From an uncultured Phocaeicola sp. (GTDB taxonomy: Bacteria; Bacteroidota; Bacteroidia; Bacteroidales; Bacteroidaceae), in the NCBI GenBank assembly GCA_944321015.1, contig CALUJS010000024.1:1-41929 (forward strand): a DNA stretch of 41,929 bases, in the 5' to 3' direction. Below are positions 17,457 to 26,725 of this stretch, in pieces. A program made the position numbers and the translations under genes. Position 1 is the first letter of the stretch, and every line of letters begins with the position of its first letter. The notes beneath the pieces were generated by a model. The model saw only the letters and a program-made list of their open reading frames with translations. It made no database searches and was not told where the DNA came from.

Positions 17457-20400
17457 ATGACTAAACAAAAGAAATTTATCACGTGTGATGGTAATGAAGC
17501 TGCTGCGCACATTTCGTATATGTTTACGGAAGTTGCAGCCATTTACCCCATCACTCCGTCGTCTACAATGGCTGAGCACGTAGACGAATGGGCCGCTGCC
17601 GGTCGTAAAAACATCTTCGGTGAAACGGTTTTGGTAGAAGAAATGCAGTCTGAGGCCGGTGCCGCCGGTGCCGTACACGGTTCGCTGCAAGCCGGTGCGT
17701 TGACCACTACCTACACCGCATCACAAGGTCTCTTGCTGATGATTCCCAATATGTACAAGATTGCTGGTGAGTTCCTGCCGTGCGTATTCCATGTATCTGC
17801 TCGTACATTGGCTTCTCACGCCCTCTGTATCTTTGGCGACCATCAGGATGTTATGTCTTGCCGCCAGACGGGATTCGCCATGCTGTGCGAAGGTTCCGTG
17901 CAGGAAGTGATGGATTTGGCCGGCGTGGCTCACTTGGCAGCCATCAAGACCCGCGTGCCGTTCCTGAATTTCTTCGACGGTTTCCGTACTTCTCACGAAA
18001 TCCAGAAAATTGAAAGACTGGACCACGAAGACCTGGCTCCGCTCATCGACCAGAAAGCATTGGCTGAGTTCCGCGAGCGCAAGCTGACTCCGAACAAGCC
18101 CGTTGCACGCGGTATGGCCGAGAACCCCGACCACTTCTTCCAGCACAGAGAAGCCAGCAACTCGTTCTATGAAAGCGTTCCCGAAGTAGTGGAAAGCTAC
18201 ATGGACGAAATCTATAAGATTACCGGCCGTCGTTACCATCTGTTCGATTACTATGGTGCAGAAGATGCCGAGCGCGTCATCGTCCTGATGGGTTCCGCAT
18301 CCGAGGCTACACGTGAGGCCATCGACCACCTGAACGCCAACGGCGAGAAAGTCGGCATGGTAGCCGTACACCTTTATCGTCCGTTCTCTGCCAAACACTT
18401 CCTGGCAGCCGTTCCCAAGACTGCCAAGCGCATCGCAGTCCTCGACCGCACCAAGGAACCGGGTTCAAACGGCGAACCTCTCTACCTTGACGTAAAAGAC
18501 TGCTTCTACGGACAAGAGAATGCTCCTGTCATCGTAGGTGGACGCTACGGATTGGGCTCCAAGGACACCACTCCGGCTCAAATTCTTTCCGTATATGAGA
18601 ATCTGGCCATGCCGACTCCGAAGGATCATTTCACCATCGGCATCGTGGACGACGTAACATTTACTTCACTGCCCAAGAAAGAGGAAATCGCTCTCGGCGG
18701 CGCAGGCATGTTCGAAGCCAAATTCTACGGCTTGGGAGCCGACGGTACGGTAGGCGCCAACAAGAACTCCGTGAAGATTATCGGCGACAACACCGACAAA
18801 TACTGTCAGGCTTACTTCTCCTATGACTCCAAGAAGTCAGGAGGTTTCACTTGCTCGCACTTGCGTTTCGGCGATCACCCCATCCGCTCTACTTATTTGG
18901 TAAACACTCCGAACTTCGTGGCTTGCCACGTTCAGGCTTACCTGCACATGTATGACGTGACCCGCGGTCTGCGCAAGAACGGTACCTTCCTGTTGAACAC
19001 CATCTGGGAAGGCGATGAGCTGGCTAAGAATCTGCCCAACCGCGTGAAGAAATACTTTGCACAAAACAATATCACCGTTTACTACATCAACGCAACCCAG
19101 ATTGCACAGGAGATTGGCTTGGGCAACCGCACCAACACCATCCTCCAGTCGGCATTCTTCCGCATCACCGAGGTTATCCCCGTTGACTTGGCTGTTGAGC
19201 AGATGAAAAAATTCATCGTGAAATCCTACGGCAAGAAGGGCGAGGACGTGGTGAACAAGAACTATGCAGCCGTTGACCGTGGCGGTGAATACAAGCAACT
19301 AACCATCGACCCCGCATGGGCCAACCTGCCCGACGATGCCAAGGCCGAGAACAACGACCCCGCCTTCATCAACGAAGTGGTTCGCCCCATCAATGCACAA
19401 GACGGCGACTTGCTCCCCGTATCTGCATTCAAGGGTATCGAGGACGGAACATGGCACCAAGGTACGGCCAAGTACGAGAAGCGCGGCGTAGCTGCATTCG
19501 TGCCCGAATGGAATCCTGAGAACTGTATCCAGTGCAACAAGTGTGCATATGTTTGTCCTCACGCTGCCATCCGTCCGTTCGTACTCGACGCTGAAGAGCA
19601 GAAGGGCGCTCAGTTCCCGATGCTGAAGGCTGTCGGCAAGGTATTCGACGGCATGACATTCCGCATGCAAGTTGACGTGCTCGACTGCTTGGGCTGCGGC
19701 AACTGTGTCGATGTCTGCCCGGGCAATCCGAAGAAAGGTGGCAAGGCGCTCAGCATGAAGCACCTCGAAAGCCAGCTCGCAGAAGCAGACAACTGGACTT
19801 ACTGCGTAGAAAACGTGAAGACAAAACAACACCTCGTGGACATCAAGTCCAATGTGAAGAACAGCCAGTTTGCTACTCCGCTCTTCGAGTTCTCCGGCGC
19901 ATGTTCCGGCTGCGGCGAGACTCCGTACGTGAAACTGATTTCACAACTCTTCGGCGACCGCGAAATGGTGTCCAACGCTACCGGATGCTCTTCCATCTAT
20001 TCCGGCTCCGTGCCTTCTACTCCTTACACTACCAACGAAAAGGGCCAAGGTCCTGCATGGGCAAACTCCCTGTTCGAGGACTTCTGCGAGTTCGGTCTGG
20101 GTATGGAACTGGCTACCAAGAAGTTGCGTAACCGTCTGGTTGAGGCTATGCAGGCAGCCATCGCAGGCGACACTTGCCCCGCAGAATACAAGGCAGCCTT
20201 CCAAGAGTGGCTCGACGGCAAGGACGATGCCGACAAGAGCCGTGCAGCAGCCGAGAAGATCGTGCCGATGGTAGAAGCAGCCAAAGACAAGTGCGAATAC
20301 TGTAAGACTATCGCCGAATTCCAAGACTACCTCATCAAGCGCAGCCAGTGGATTATCGGTGGTGACGGTGCTTCCTATGATATAGGTTACGGAGGTCTTG

Positions 20401-21005
20401 ACCACGTAATCGCTTCCGGCGAAGACGTAAACATCCTCGTGCTCGACACCGAAGTTTACTCTAACACCGGCGGTCAGGCATCCAAGGCTACTCCGCTCGG
20501 CGCCATTGCCAAATTCGCCGCATCCGGCAAGCGCGTGCGCAAGAAAGACCTCGGTCTCATCGCTACCACTTACGGATATGTTTATGTAGCGCAAATCGCC
20601 ATGGGTGCAGACCAGGCACAGACCCTGAAAGCCCTCCGCGAGGCAGAAGCTTACCACGGACCTTCACTTGTCATCGCCTACGCACCGTGTATCAACCACG
20701 GTTTGAAGGCCGGCATGGGCAAGTCTCAGGCCGAAGAGGCAAAGGCCGTAGAGTGCGGTTACTGGCACTTGTGGCGCTTCAACCCCGAACTGGAAGCCGA
20801 AGGCAAGAACCCGTTCACGCTCGACTCCAAAGAGCCTAACTGGGACAACTTCCAAGACTACCTCAAGGGTGAAGTGCGCTTCGCATCCGTGATGAAGCAA
20901 TATCCGACCGAAGCAGCCGATTTGTTCAATGCTTGCGAGGATATGGCCAAGAAGCGTTACGCTTCCTACAAACGTATGGCAGCCATGGATTGGAGTGAAG
21001 AATAA
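17457..21005 (+). CDS. nifJ: Pyruvate:ferredoxin (flavodoxin) oxidoreductase
   Basis: Oxidises pyruvate with CoA to acetyl-CoA and CO2, passing electrons to ferredoxin or flavodoxin; the main anaerobic route from pyruvate. The single-chain 1182-aa enzyme has the usual domain order: N-terminal pyrimidine-binding domain (ITPSSTMAEHVDEWA near residue 28), CoA-binding and gamma domains, a 2x4Fe-4S ferredoxin domain (Cys690/693/696/700 and Cys744/747/750/754), and the C-terminal thiamine diphosphate domain with proximal cluster cysteines starting CSGC (816-819) and the GDG...NTGGQ motif. The ATG at 17457 fits the family; a longer frame overlaps the upstream gene. A strong terminator follows. Confidence 0.96.
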   Translation: MTKQKKFITCDGNEAAAHISYMFTEVAAIYPITPSSTMAEHVDEWAAAGRKNIFGETVLVEEMQSEAGAAGAVHGSLQAGALTTTYTASQGLLLMIPNMYKIAGEFLPCVFHVSARTLASHALCIFGDHQDVMSCRQTGFAMLCEGSVQEVMDLAGVAHLAAIKTRVPFLNFFDGFRTSHEIQKIERLDHEDLAPLIDQKALAEFRERKLTPNKPVARGMAENPDHFFQHREASNSFYESVPEVVESYMDEIYKITGRRYHLFDYYGAEDAERVIVLMGSASEATREAIDHLNANGEKVGMVAVHLYRPFSAKHFLAAVPKTAKRIAVLDRTKEPGSNGEPLYLDVKDCFYGQENAPVIVGGRYGLGSKDTTPAQILSVYENLAMPTPKDHFTIGIVDDVTFTSLPKKEEIALGGAGMFEAKFYGLGADGTVGANKNSVKIIGDNTDKYCQAYFSYDSKKSGGFTCSHLRFGDHPIRSTYLVNTPNFVACHVQAYLHMYDVTRGLRKNGTFLLNTIWEGDELAKNLPNRVKKYFAQNNITVYYINATQIAQEIGLGNRTNTILQSAFFRITEVIPVDLAVEQMKKFIVKSYGKKGEDVVNKNYAAVDRGGEYKQLTIDPAWANLPDDAKAENNDPAFINEVVRPINAQDGDLLPVSAFKGIEDGTWHQGTAKYEKRGVAAFVPEWNPENCIQCNKCAYVCPHAAIRPFVLDAEEQKGAQFPMLKAVGKVFDGMTFRMQVDVLDCLGCGNCVDVCPGNPKKGGKALSMKHLESQLAEADNWTYCVENVKTKQHLVDIKSNVKNSQFATPLFEFSGACSGCGETPYVKLISQLFGDREMVSNATGCSSIYSGSVPSTPYTTNEKGQGPAWANSLFEDFCEFGLGMELATKKLRNRLVEAMQAAIAGDTCPAEYKAAFQEWLDGKDDADKSRAAAEKIVPMVEAAKDKCEYCKTIAEFQDYLIKRSQWIIGGDGASYDIGYGGLDHVIASGEDVNILVLDTEVYSNTGGQASKATPLGAIAKFAASGKRVRKKDLGLIATTYGYVYVAQIAMGADQAQTLKALREAEAYHGPSLVIAYAPCINHGLKAGMGKSQAEEAKAVECGYWHLWRFNPELEAEGKNPFTLDSKEPNWDNFQDYLKGEVRFASVMKQYPTEAADLFNACEDMAKKRYASYKRMAAMDWSEE

Positions 21006-21035
21006 TTCTTTCATTTTCCGATAAACAATAATCGA

Positions 21036-21071
21036 GGCGGCAAGTTTCTTCGTGAGGCTTGCCGCCTTTTT
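21036..21071 (+). terminator. Terminator between nifJ and hemW
   Basis: GGCGGCAAG (21036-21044) pairs with CTTGCCGCC (21058-21066), followed by TTTTT. It lies between convergent genes. Confidence 0.9.
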
Positions 21072-21111
21072 AAATTGATGTCCAAAGAGTATCAGTCGGG
21101 AGTTGCGTTCC

Positions 21112-22257
21112 TCAGTCTTCTTGTTCGTCAACCCGGAGCAAGTCGCTCATAATGCCATCGGATATGAAAATTCCGGCTCGTGTAAGATGCAAACGATTGT
21201 CGTCGATGGCCAAGGTTTTCCGGGCGAGATGCCGACGGGCATTGTGCAGGCAGAAATCATAAAGTTCCTTTCCGAACTCTTGTTGTAAGGTGGAAAGAGA
21301 AAGCCCTTGACGGGTACGCAGGGAAGTGATGATGCGGTCGTTGTAGCGCATCGAGAGGTCGAGCGGCTCTACCTCGCAAGGCAGTTTGCCGGAGTTTATA
21401 CCTTGTATATATAGCTCCAGCGAAGCGACATTCCATTGACGCGACACGCCGTTATAAGAATGTGCGGCGGCACCGCAACCCAAATATTTTGTCCCGTTCC
21501 AATAGGCCGAGTTGTGGCGCGAATACATACCGGGGCGAGCGAAATTGGAAATCTCATAATGTTCAAAACCTGCGGCCTGCAGCTTGTCGATGAGCATACC
21601 AAAGAGCTTCAAGCTGACCTCTTCGTCGGCTTCCTCCACAACATGCTGCCGACGCAGATTCCACAATGCGGTGCCTTCCTCATAAATAAGGTGGTAAGCC
21701 GAGATGTGTTGCACGTCCAATGCGACGGCCTGTTCCAGGTCGGCGCTCCAGCTTTCGGGACTTTCATGCGGAAGTCCGTACATCAAGTCGATGCTGATGT
21801 TGTTGAAACCGGCATCCTGACAGCGCCTGACGGCTTCGATGGCCTGACGGGCCGTGTGCCTGCGTTGCAACAGGCGCAACATGTCGTCATTGAACGATTG
21901 GATGCCTATGCTGATGCGATTGAACGGCAGACGGCGAAGCATGGCTACATATTCCGGTGTCAGATCGTCGGGGTTGGCTTCCAGCGTAATTTCGGCATGC
22001 GGATGAAGCGAAGGATAAGCATCGGCAATGGCGGCGAACACCGAACGAAAATGCGACTCTTTCAATTGCGACGGCGTTCCTCCTCCGAAATAAATGCTGT
22101 ATATCGGCTCTTTTTCCAGATAGTCGCGGCGCATGACCAGCTCACGGCAGAGGGACGACACGTAGTCATCCTTGCGTGCTTCCGACAGGGTGGAATAGAA
22201 GTCGCAGTAGACACAACGCCGTTTACAGAAAGGGATGTGCAAATATATACCGGCCAT
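21112..22257 (-). CDS. hemW: Radical SAM heme chaperone HemW (coproporphyrinogen dehydrogenase-like)
   Basis: Radical SAM protein of the HemN/HemW family, now generally seen as a heme chaperone and not an oxidase. The 381-aa protein starts AGIYLHIPFCKRRCVYCDF with cluster cysteines at 11, 15 and 18. It has YFGGGTPS, the ITLEANPDDL strand, RISIGIQSFNDDML and the C-terminal HemN domain. The short N-terminus and lack of the extra cysteine found in true HemN favour HemW. The ATG at 22257 is chosen because the -7 box at 22288-22295 overlaps the longer in-frame start at 22290. Confidence 0.93.
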   Translation of the reverse strand: MAGIYLHIPFCKRRCVYCDFYSTLSEARKDDYVSSLCRELVMRRDYLEKEPIYSIYFGGGTPSQLKESHFRSVFAAIADAYPSLHPHAEITLEANPDDLTPEYVAMLRRLPFNRISIGIQSFNDDMLRLLQRRHTARQAIEAVRRCQDAGFNNISIDLMYGLPHESPESWSADLEQAVALDVQHISAYHLIYEEGTALWNLRRQHVVEEADEEVSLKLFGMLIDKLQAAGFEHYEISNFARPGMYSRHNSAYWNGTKYLGCGAAAHSYNGVSRQWNVASLELYIQGINSGKLPCEVEPLDLSMRYNDRIITSLRTRQGLSLSTLQQEFGKELYDFCLHNARRHLARKTLAIDDNRLHLTRAGIFISDGIMSDLLRVDEQED

Positions 22258-22287
22258 AAAATAACTATGATTGATTGCTTCCGGACG

Positions 22288-22295
22288 CAAAGGTA
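22288..22295 (-). promoter_or_regulatory. -7 box of hemW
   Basis: The minus strand reads TACCTTTG, a perfect TAnnTTTG, 31 bp before the hemW ATG. Confidence 0.6.
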
Positions 22296-22409
22296 ACGAA
22301 AAAAATCACCCGTCGGCGGGTCTGAAGAAACATCTTTTTCTGTCCCCATTTTCAGTTGAATAGACAATAATGTGTTGTAAAACATAGTTTAGTAACACCG
22401 ATAATATTG

Positions 22410-22439
22410 TTGGTATTAATAAGAATAATATCTATTTTG
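22410..22439 (+). promoter_or_regulatory. Probable promoter of the EF-G2 gene
   Basis: TTGG (22410-22413) and TATTTTG (22433-22439, one base shorter than consensus) are 19 bp apart, leaving a leader of about 65 nt. Confidence 0.45.
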
Positions 22440-22508
22440 CGTACCGTTTAAAAGTAAGGAGCGTTATAATGCTTCTTATTAGTAACTAACTTATAAATCT
22501 TAGTTATC

Positions 22509-24668
22509 ATGAAAGTATATCAAACGAACGAAATCAAGAACATTGCCCTTCTAGGTAATGACGGAGCCGGAAAAACCACCCTCACAGAAGCTTTGCTCTA
22601 TGAGAGTGGTGTTATAAAACGTCGCGGACGAATTACTGCGAAAAATACGGTAAGTGATTATTTCCCGGTGGAACAAGAGTACGGATATTCTGTGTTTTCC
22701 ACGGTATTCCATGTGGAATGGAATGGCAAGAAACTGAACATCATAGACTGCCCGGGTAGTGACGACTTTGTGGGCGCGGCTATCACGGCCTTGAACGTGA
22801 CCGACACGGCAATCCTGTTGCTCAACGGACAATACGGCCCTGAAGTAGGTACGCAGAACCACTTCCGTTACACCGAAAAACTGGGCAAGCCCGTCATCTT
22901 CCTCGTAAATCAGCTGGATCATGAGAAGTGTGATTACGACCACATTCTGGAACAATTGAAATCCATCTACGGCTCAAAAGTCGTGCCTGTGCAATATCCG
23001 CTTGAGACCGGGCCGAACTTCCATGCACTGATTGACGTGCTGCTGATGAAGAAATACTCGTGGAATCCCGAAGGTGGTGCGCCTATCATCGAAGATATTC
23101 CCGCTGAAGAAATGGAGAAAGCTACAGCTTGGCATAAGGCCTTGGTGGAAGCCGCAGCCGAACACGACGAAGGCCTGATGGAGAAATTCTTCGAACAGGA
23201 ATCGCTCACTGAGGACGAAATGCGCGAAGGCATCCGCAAAGGACTCGTCAGCCGGGGCATGTTCCCCGTGTTCTGTGTGTGTGCGGGCAAGGATATGGGT
23301 GTTCGCCGACTGATGGAATTCTTGGGTAACGTTGTTCCGTTCGTGTCTGAAATGCCGAAAGTGTTCAACACGCGTGGCGAGGTAGTCGTTCCCGACTCCA
23401 ACGGTCCCACTTCCTTGTTCTTTTTCAAGACTGCCGTAGAGCCGCATATCGGCGACGTACAATACTTCAAGGTAATGAGCGGCACAGTGCACGAGGGCGA
23501 TGACCTGAGCAATGCAGACCGGGGCTCGAAAGAACGTATTTCCCAGCTCTTCGTTTGTGCCGGAGCAAACCGCATCAAGGTGAGCGAACTGTGTGCGGGC
23601 GATATCGGATGTACGGTTAAGCTGAAAGACGTACACACAGGAAACACGCTCAACGGAAAGGACTGCGATAACCGGTTCAACTTTATCAAATACCCCAACT
23701 TCAAGTATTCGCGTGCCATCAAGGCCGTAAACGAAGCCGACACCGAAAAGATGATGAGCGCGCTCTACCGTATGCGTGAGGAAGACCCCACGTGGGAGGT
23801 TGAGCAATCCAAGGAACTCAAACAAATCATCGTCCACGGTCAGGGAGAATTCCACCTGCGCACACTGAAATGGCGACTGGAGAACAATGAAAAGCTGGCT
23901 GTCAATTTTGAAGAGCCCAAGATTCCTTATCGTGAAACAATCACTAAGGCTGCGCGTGCCGACTATCGCCATAAAAAGCAATCCGGCGGTGCCGGACAAT
24001 TTGGCGAGGTACACTTGATTGTCGAACCTTACTACGACGGAATGCCTCTGCCGGAAACATACAAATTCAACGGGCAGGAATATAAAGTGACCGTGAAAAA
24101 CCAGGAAGTGGTCGACTTGGAATGGGGAGGCAAACTGGTCTTCATCAACAGTACCGTGGGCGGTTCCATCGACGCACGTTTCATGCCTGCCATCCTGAAG
24201 GGAGTCATGAGCCGCATGGAGCAGGGTCCGCTGACAGGTTCCTATGCCCGCGATGTGCGCGTTATCGTTTATGACGGAAAAATGCACCCGGTGGATTCCA
24301 ACGAAGTGTCCTTCATGCTTGCCGGACGCAACGCCTTCAGCGAAGCCTTCAAGAACGCTGGGCCGAAGATTCTGGAGCCGATTTACGACGTGGAGGTATT
24401 TGTGCCTAGTGACAAGATGGGTGACGTCATGGGTGACCTGCAGGGTCGACGCGCCATGATTATGGGCATGAGCAGTGAAAGTGGTTATGAGAAACTGGTT
24501 GCCAAGGTGCCTTTGAAGGAAATGTCTTCTTACTCTACCGCGCTTAGCTCGCTTACCGGTGGACGCGCATCGTTTATCATGAAGTTCGCCAGCTACGAAC
24601 TTGTGCCTGCCGATGTGCAAGACAAACTGATAAAGGAATTTGAGGCCAAGCAGGAAAAGGAAGATTAA
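22509..24668 (+). CDS. fusA2: Elongation factor G paralogue (EF-G2 type)
   Basis: A 719-aa translation-factor paralogue with all EF-G domains. The P-loop GNDGAGKT (residues 16-23) and NQLD (134-137) are present, but the switch II motif reads DCPGSDDF (80-87), with Ser84 where EF-G has the catalytic His of DTPGH. The switch I RGITI is also missing. In Bacteroides thetaiotaomicron, EF-G2 (BT2167) lacks GTPase activity, is induced by the regulator Cur during carbon limitation and is needed for gut colonisation; this protein has the expected residue changes. It is monocistronic with a long AT-rich leader and a strong terminator. Confidence 0.88.
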   Translation: MKVYQTNEIKNIALLGNDGAGKTTLTEALLYESGVIKRRGRITAKNTVSDYFPVEQEYGYSVFSTVFHVEWNGKKLNIIDCPGSDDFVGAAITALNVTDTAILLLNGQYGPEVGTQNHFRYTEKLGKPVIFLVNQLDHEKCDYDHILEQLKSIYGSKVVPVQYPLETGPNFHALIDVLLMKKYSWNPEGGAPIIEDIPAEEMEKATAWHKALVEAAAEHDEGLMEKFFEQESLTEDEMREGIRKGLVSRGMFPVFCVCAGKDMGVRRLMEFLGNVVPFVSEMPKVFNTRGEVVVPDSNGPTSLFFFKTAVEPHIGDVQYFKVMSGTVHEGDDLSNADRGSKERISQLFVCAGANRIKVSELCAGDIGCTVKLKDVHTGNTLNGKDCDNRFNFIKYPNFKYSRAIKAVNEADTEKMMSALYRMREEDPTWEVEQSKELKQIIVHGQGEFHLRTLKWRLENNEKLAVNFEEPKIPYRETITKAARADYRHKKQSGGAGQFGEVHLIVEPYYDGMPLPETYKFNGQEYKVTVKNQEVVDLEWGGKLVFINSTVGGSIDARFMPAILKGVMSRMEQGPLTGSYARDVRVIVYDGKMHPVDSNEVSFMLAGRNAFSEAFKNAGPKILEPIYDVEVFVPSDKMGDVMGDLQGRRAMIMGMSSESGYEKLVAKVPLKEMSSYSTALSSLTGGRASFIMKFASYELVPADVQDKLIKEFEAKQEKED

Positions 24669-24707
24669 GTTCTTTCGATTTTTCATCTAGTAATTAAATC
24701 CAAATCG

Positions 24708-24759
24708 GACGAGGGCTTGACTGTGGGAAAATGATTCCCCGGTCAGCCTTCGTCTTTTT
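24708..24759 (+). terminator. Terminator of the EF-G2 gene
   Basis: A long imperfect stem (GACGAGGGCTTGAC from 24708 with GTCAGCCTTCGTC ending at 24754, plus an inner GGGAA/TTCCC) is followed by TTTTT. Confidence 0.85.
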
Positions 24760-24804
24760 GTCTGTCGTCAGTTCGGGGGAAAAGATGTACTGACCGATTT
24801 GGAC

Positions 24805-25535
24805 TTAACGATGGAAATTCCCCTTGTCTTTCACCAGTATGACTTTCAGTTGCGGGTCGTGCAGCATACGGTGTCCCTCAGCCGTAAGAAAAAATTCAAA
24901 TTGCGTTGTGCGATGTTTCCACGTGAGCAGGTCGATGTTTCGATTGAGATGTCGGCGAATGACTGCATACCACCATCCGGGAAATGACAGCGCGCGGACG
25001 CATCCACTGTCGGCCACCATGCGCAGGCGATGGAGGCAGTCGTATATTTCATTGTCGCTTAATCGTGAAGGTTTGTCGAAGGGAACGTAGCAGGAGGTGT
25101 AATAACAAGAGTTCGAGCGTTTGCCAGTCGGGACTTTCGATGATGAGGCGGTCGGGAGTAAGATTGTGTTTGGCGCATAAGGATTCCAATTCGCTCAGCA
25201 TTCGGGTGGCGTTATGAGCGGATAAATTCTTGATATCCAGCCATATTTTACCCCCCCCACCGGGCGTTTTCTGCGACGGCGGACATCAGGGTGCCGAGAC
25301 ACAGGCCGAAGGTTGTGTCTGCATCATGCGTCACATCAAAATATCCTTCGTCGCGGAAAACCACATCGATTTCGATATTTCGGTAGTGTTCTTGCATTTC
25401 GGCATATTTCTCCGTCGAGTTGCATCGGTGCAGCCACAGTTTGTCGGGATATTTGTAGACATGCGTTGCTGAAAAGATACCGACGAAGCATAGAGCCATT
25501 CCAGCGGTGAGTCCGATAGTTTTCAGTGTTTTCAT
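24805..25535 (-). pseudogene. PLC-like/GDPD-like phosphodiesterase gene, two frameshifts
   Basis: Three overlapping frames together encode one protein of about 240 aa with an N-terminal signal-like helix (MKTLKTIGLTAGMALCFVG). The first frame has WLHRCN, EIDVVF and THD, the H...E-x-D...HD pattern of PLC-like phosphodiesterases. It breaks in a C8 run at 25251-25258; removing one base joins it to GGKIWLDIKNLS. A second shift near 25107-25114 joins to the frame that continues YTSCYVPFDKP to the stop at 24805 (end KDKGNFHR). The family assignment rests on that motif only. Homopolymer error, phase variation or decay are all possible. Confidence 0.7.
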
Positions 25536-25584
25536 TTATGTTTGATTTGTATGTCCGGCCATTAGCCTTCTGCCCGATGGGGGA

Positions 25585-25654
25585 ATATGGACGTTTCTGA
25601 CTGTGAATATGGATGCCTGCGGCTGTGAATGCGAACGCTCGCGTCTGCGAATAT
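25585..25654. repeat. 22-bp ATAT-centred tandem array (copy 3)
   Basis: ATAT cores at 25585, 25607 and 25651, with a degenerate ATGC at 25629, keep the 22-bp spacing. It lies in the gap between the 3' end of the EamA gene and the 5' end of the phosphodiesterase-like gene. Confidence 0.7.
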
Positions 25655-25705
25655 GCACGCTGTCCGCTCCTCGCGAATCAGGCAAAGACTAACGGCTGGT
25701 TGAGA

Positions 25706-26659
25706 TTATTGATTCTTTTTCGTTCGGCTGCGCCTTAGGGACAGGCGGGGAAACATTTTTCTGAAGCGAATCAGGTGAACGGTGATGCTTCCGCCTGCGA
25801 TGACGATGGTCACGGCCACGATAATCATTACCAGTCCCACACATTCCCTGGGTGTAAGCGTCTCTCCAAAAACGGTGATGCCGAAGAAGATGGCGGTGAC
25901 CGGTTCCAGCGCACCCAGAATGGCCGTGGGAGTTGAGCCGATGTATTGGATGGCACTGGTCGTGCAGAGAAACGAGATGGCGGTTGGAAAAACGGCCAGG
26001 GCCAGCAGGTTGCCCCACAAATACCATTGACCGGAGTCGGGCACGTGCAGGCTCTCTCCGCTGATAAACCGGCCGACGAACAGGAATAGTCCGAATGAGA
26101 GGACATAAAACGTAACTTTCAGCGTGGCGACCTCTTTCAGTGCCGATTGGTTTATTCCCACGATGTAGACGGCATACGACAGAGCGGAAAGTAGCACTAG
26201 CAGGGTGCCGGTCAGGCTCAAGGTCGTTCCGTCGCCGCTTTTATACAGCAGTCCGATACCACTCAGTGCAAGGATGATGCACAGGGCAGTCTGCAGTTTC
26301 AGTTTTTCCTTGAACACGAACGTCATAATCAGGGCCACCATGATGGGATAGACAAACAGAATGGTGGAGGCGATGCCGGCATCCATGTAATTGTAGCTCT
26401 CAAACAGCGTGAGCGAGGATACGGAAACCAGCAGCCCCATCACAATCAGCGGTATAATCTCTTTGCGGCCGATCTTGAAGCTGCGCCCTCTGGCCTTGAG
26501 CATGATGCCCAAGAGGGGGATGGCAAGCAGGTATCTGAAAAACAAGACAGAGTCGGGATTCATTCCGGCCTTGTAGAGAGGCAAGGCAAATAGGGGATTC
26601 ATTCCGTATGTGGCGGCGGCGATGGCCCCCAGCATGTAACCTTTGGCTTTTGGATTCAT
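25706..26659 (-). CDS. EamA/DMT-superfamily transporter
   Basis: A 317-aa inner-membrane protein with ten predicted helices in two EamA repeats (about residues 7-137 and 150-285) and a basic C-terminal tail. The first repeat ends with ALCIILALSGIGLL, the second starts TGTLLVLLSALSYAVYIV and includes the typical proline-rich signature LGALEPVTAIFFG. Members export or import small metabolites; the substrate cannot be predicted. It follows the CE12-CE8 esterase gene by 66 bp on the same strand and may be co-transcribed. Confidence 0.88.
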   Translation of the reverse strand: MNPKAKGYMLGAIAAATYGMNPLFALPLYKAGMNPDSVLFFRYLLAIPLLGIMLKARGRSFKIGRKEIIPLIVMGLLVSVSSLTLFESYNYMDAGIASTILFVYPIMVALIMTFVFKEKLKLQTALCIILALSGIGLLYKSGDGTTLSLTGTLLVLLSALSYAVYIVGINQSALKEVATLKVTFYVLSFGLFLFVGRFISGESLHVPDSGQWYLWGNLLALAVFPTAISFLCTTSAIQYIGSTPTAILGALEPVTAIFFGITVFGETLTPRECVGLVMIIVAVTIVIAGGSITVHLIRFRKMFPRLSLRRSRTKKNQ

Positions 26660-26725
26660 CGTTTTATATGATTGATAGTTAGGTTTGCAGATAAAGATTC
26701 AGACAGAGAGCGGGACTTTTCGTTT

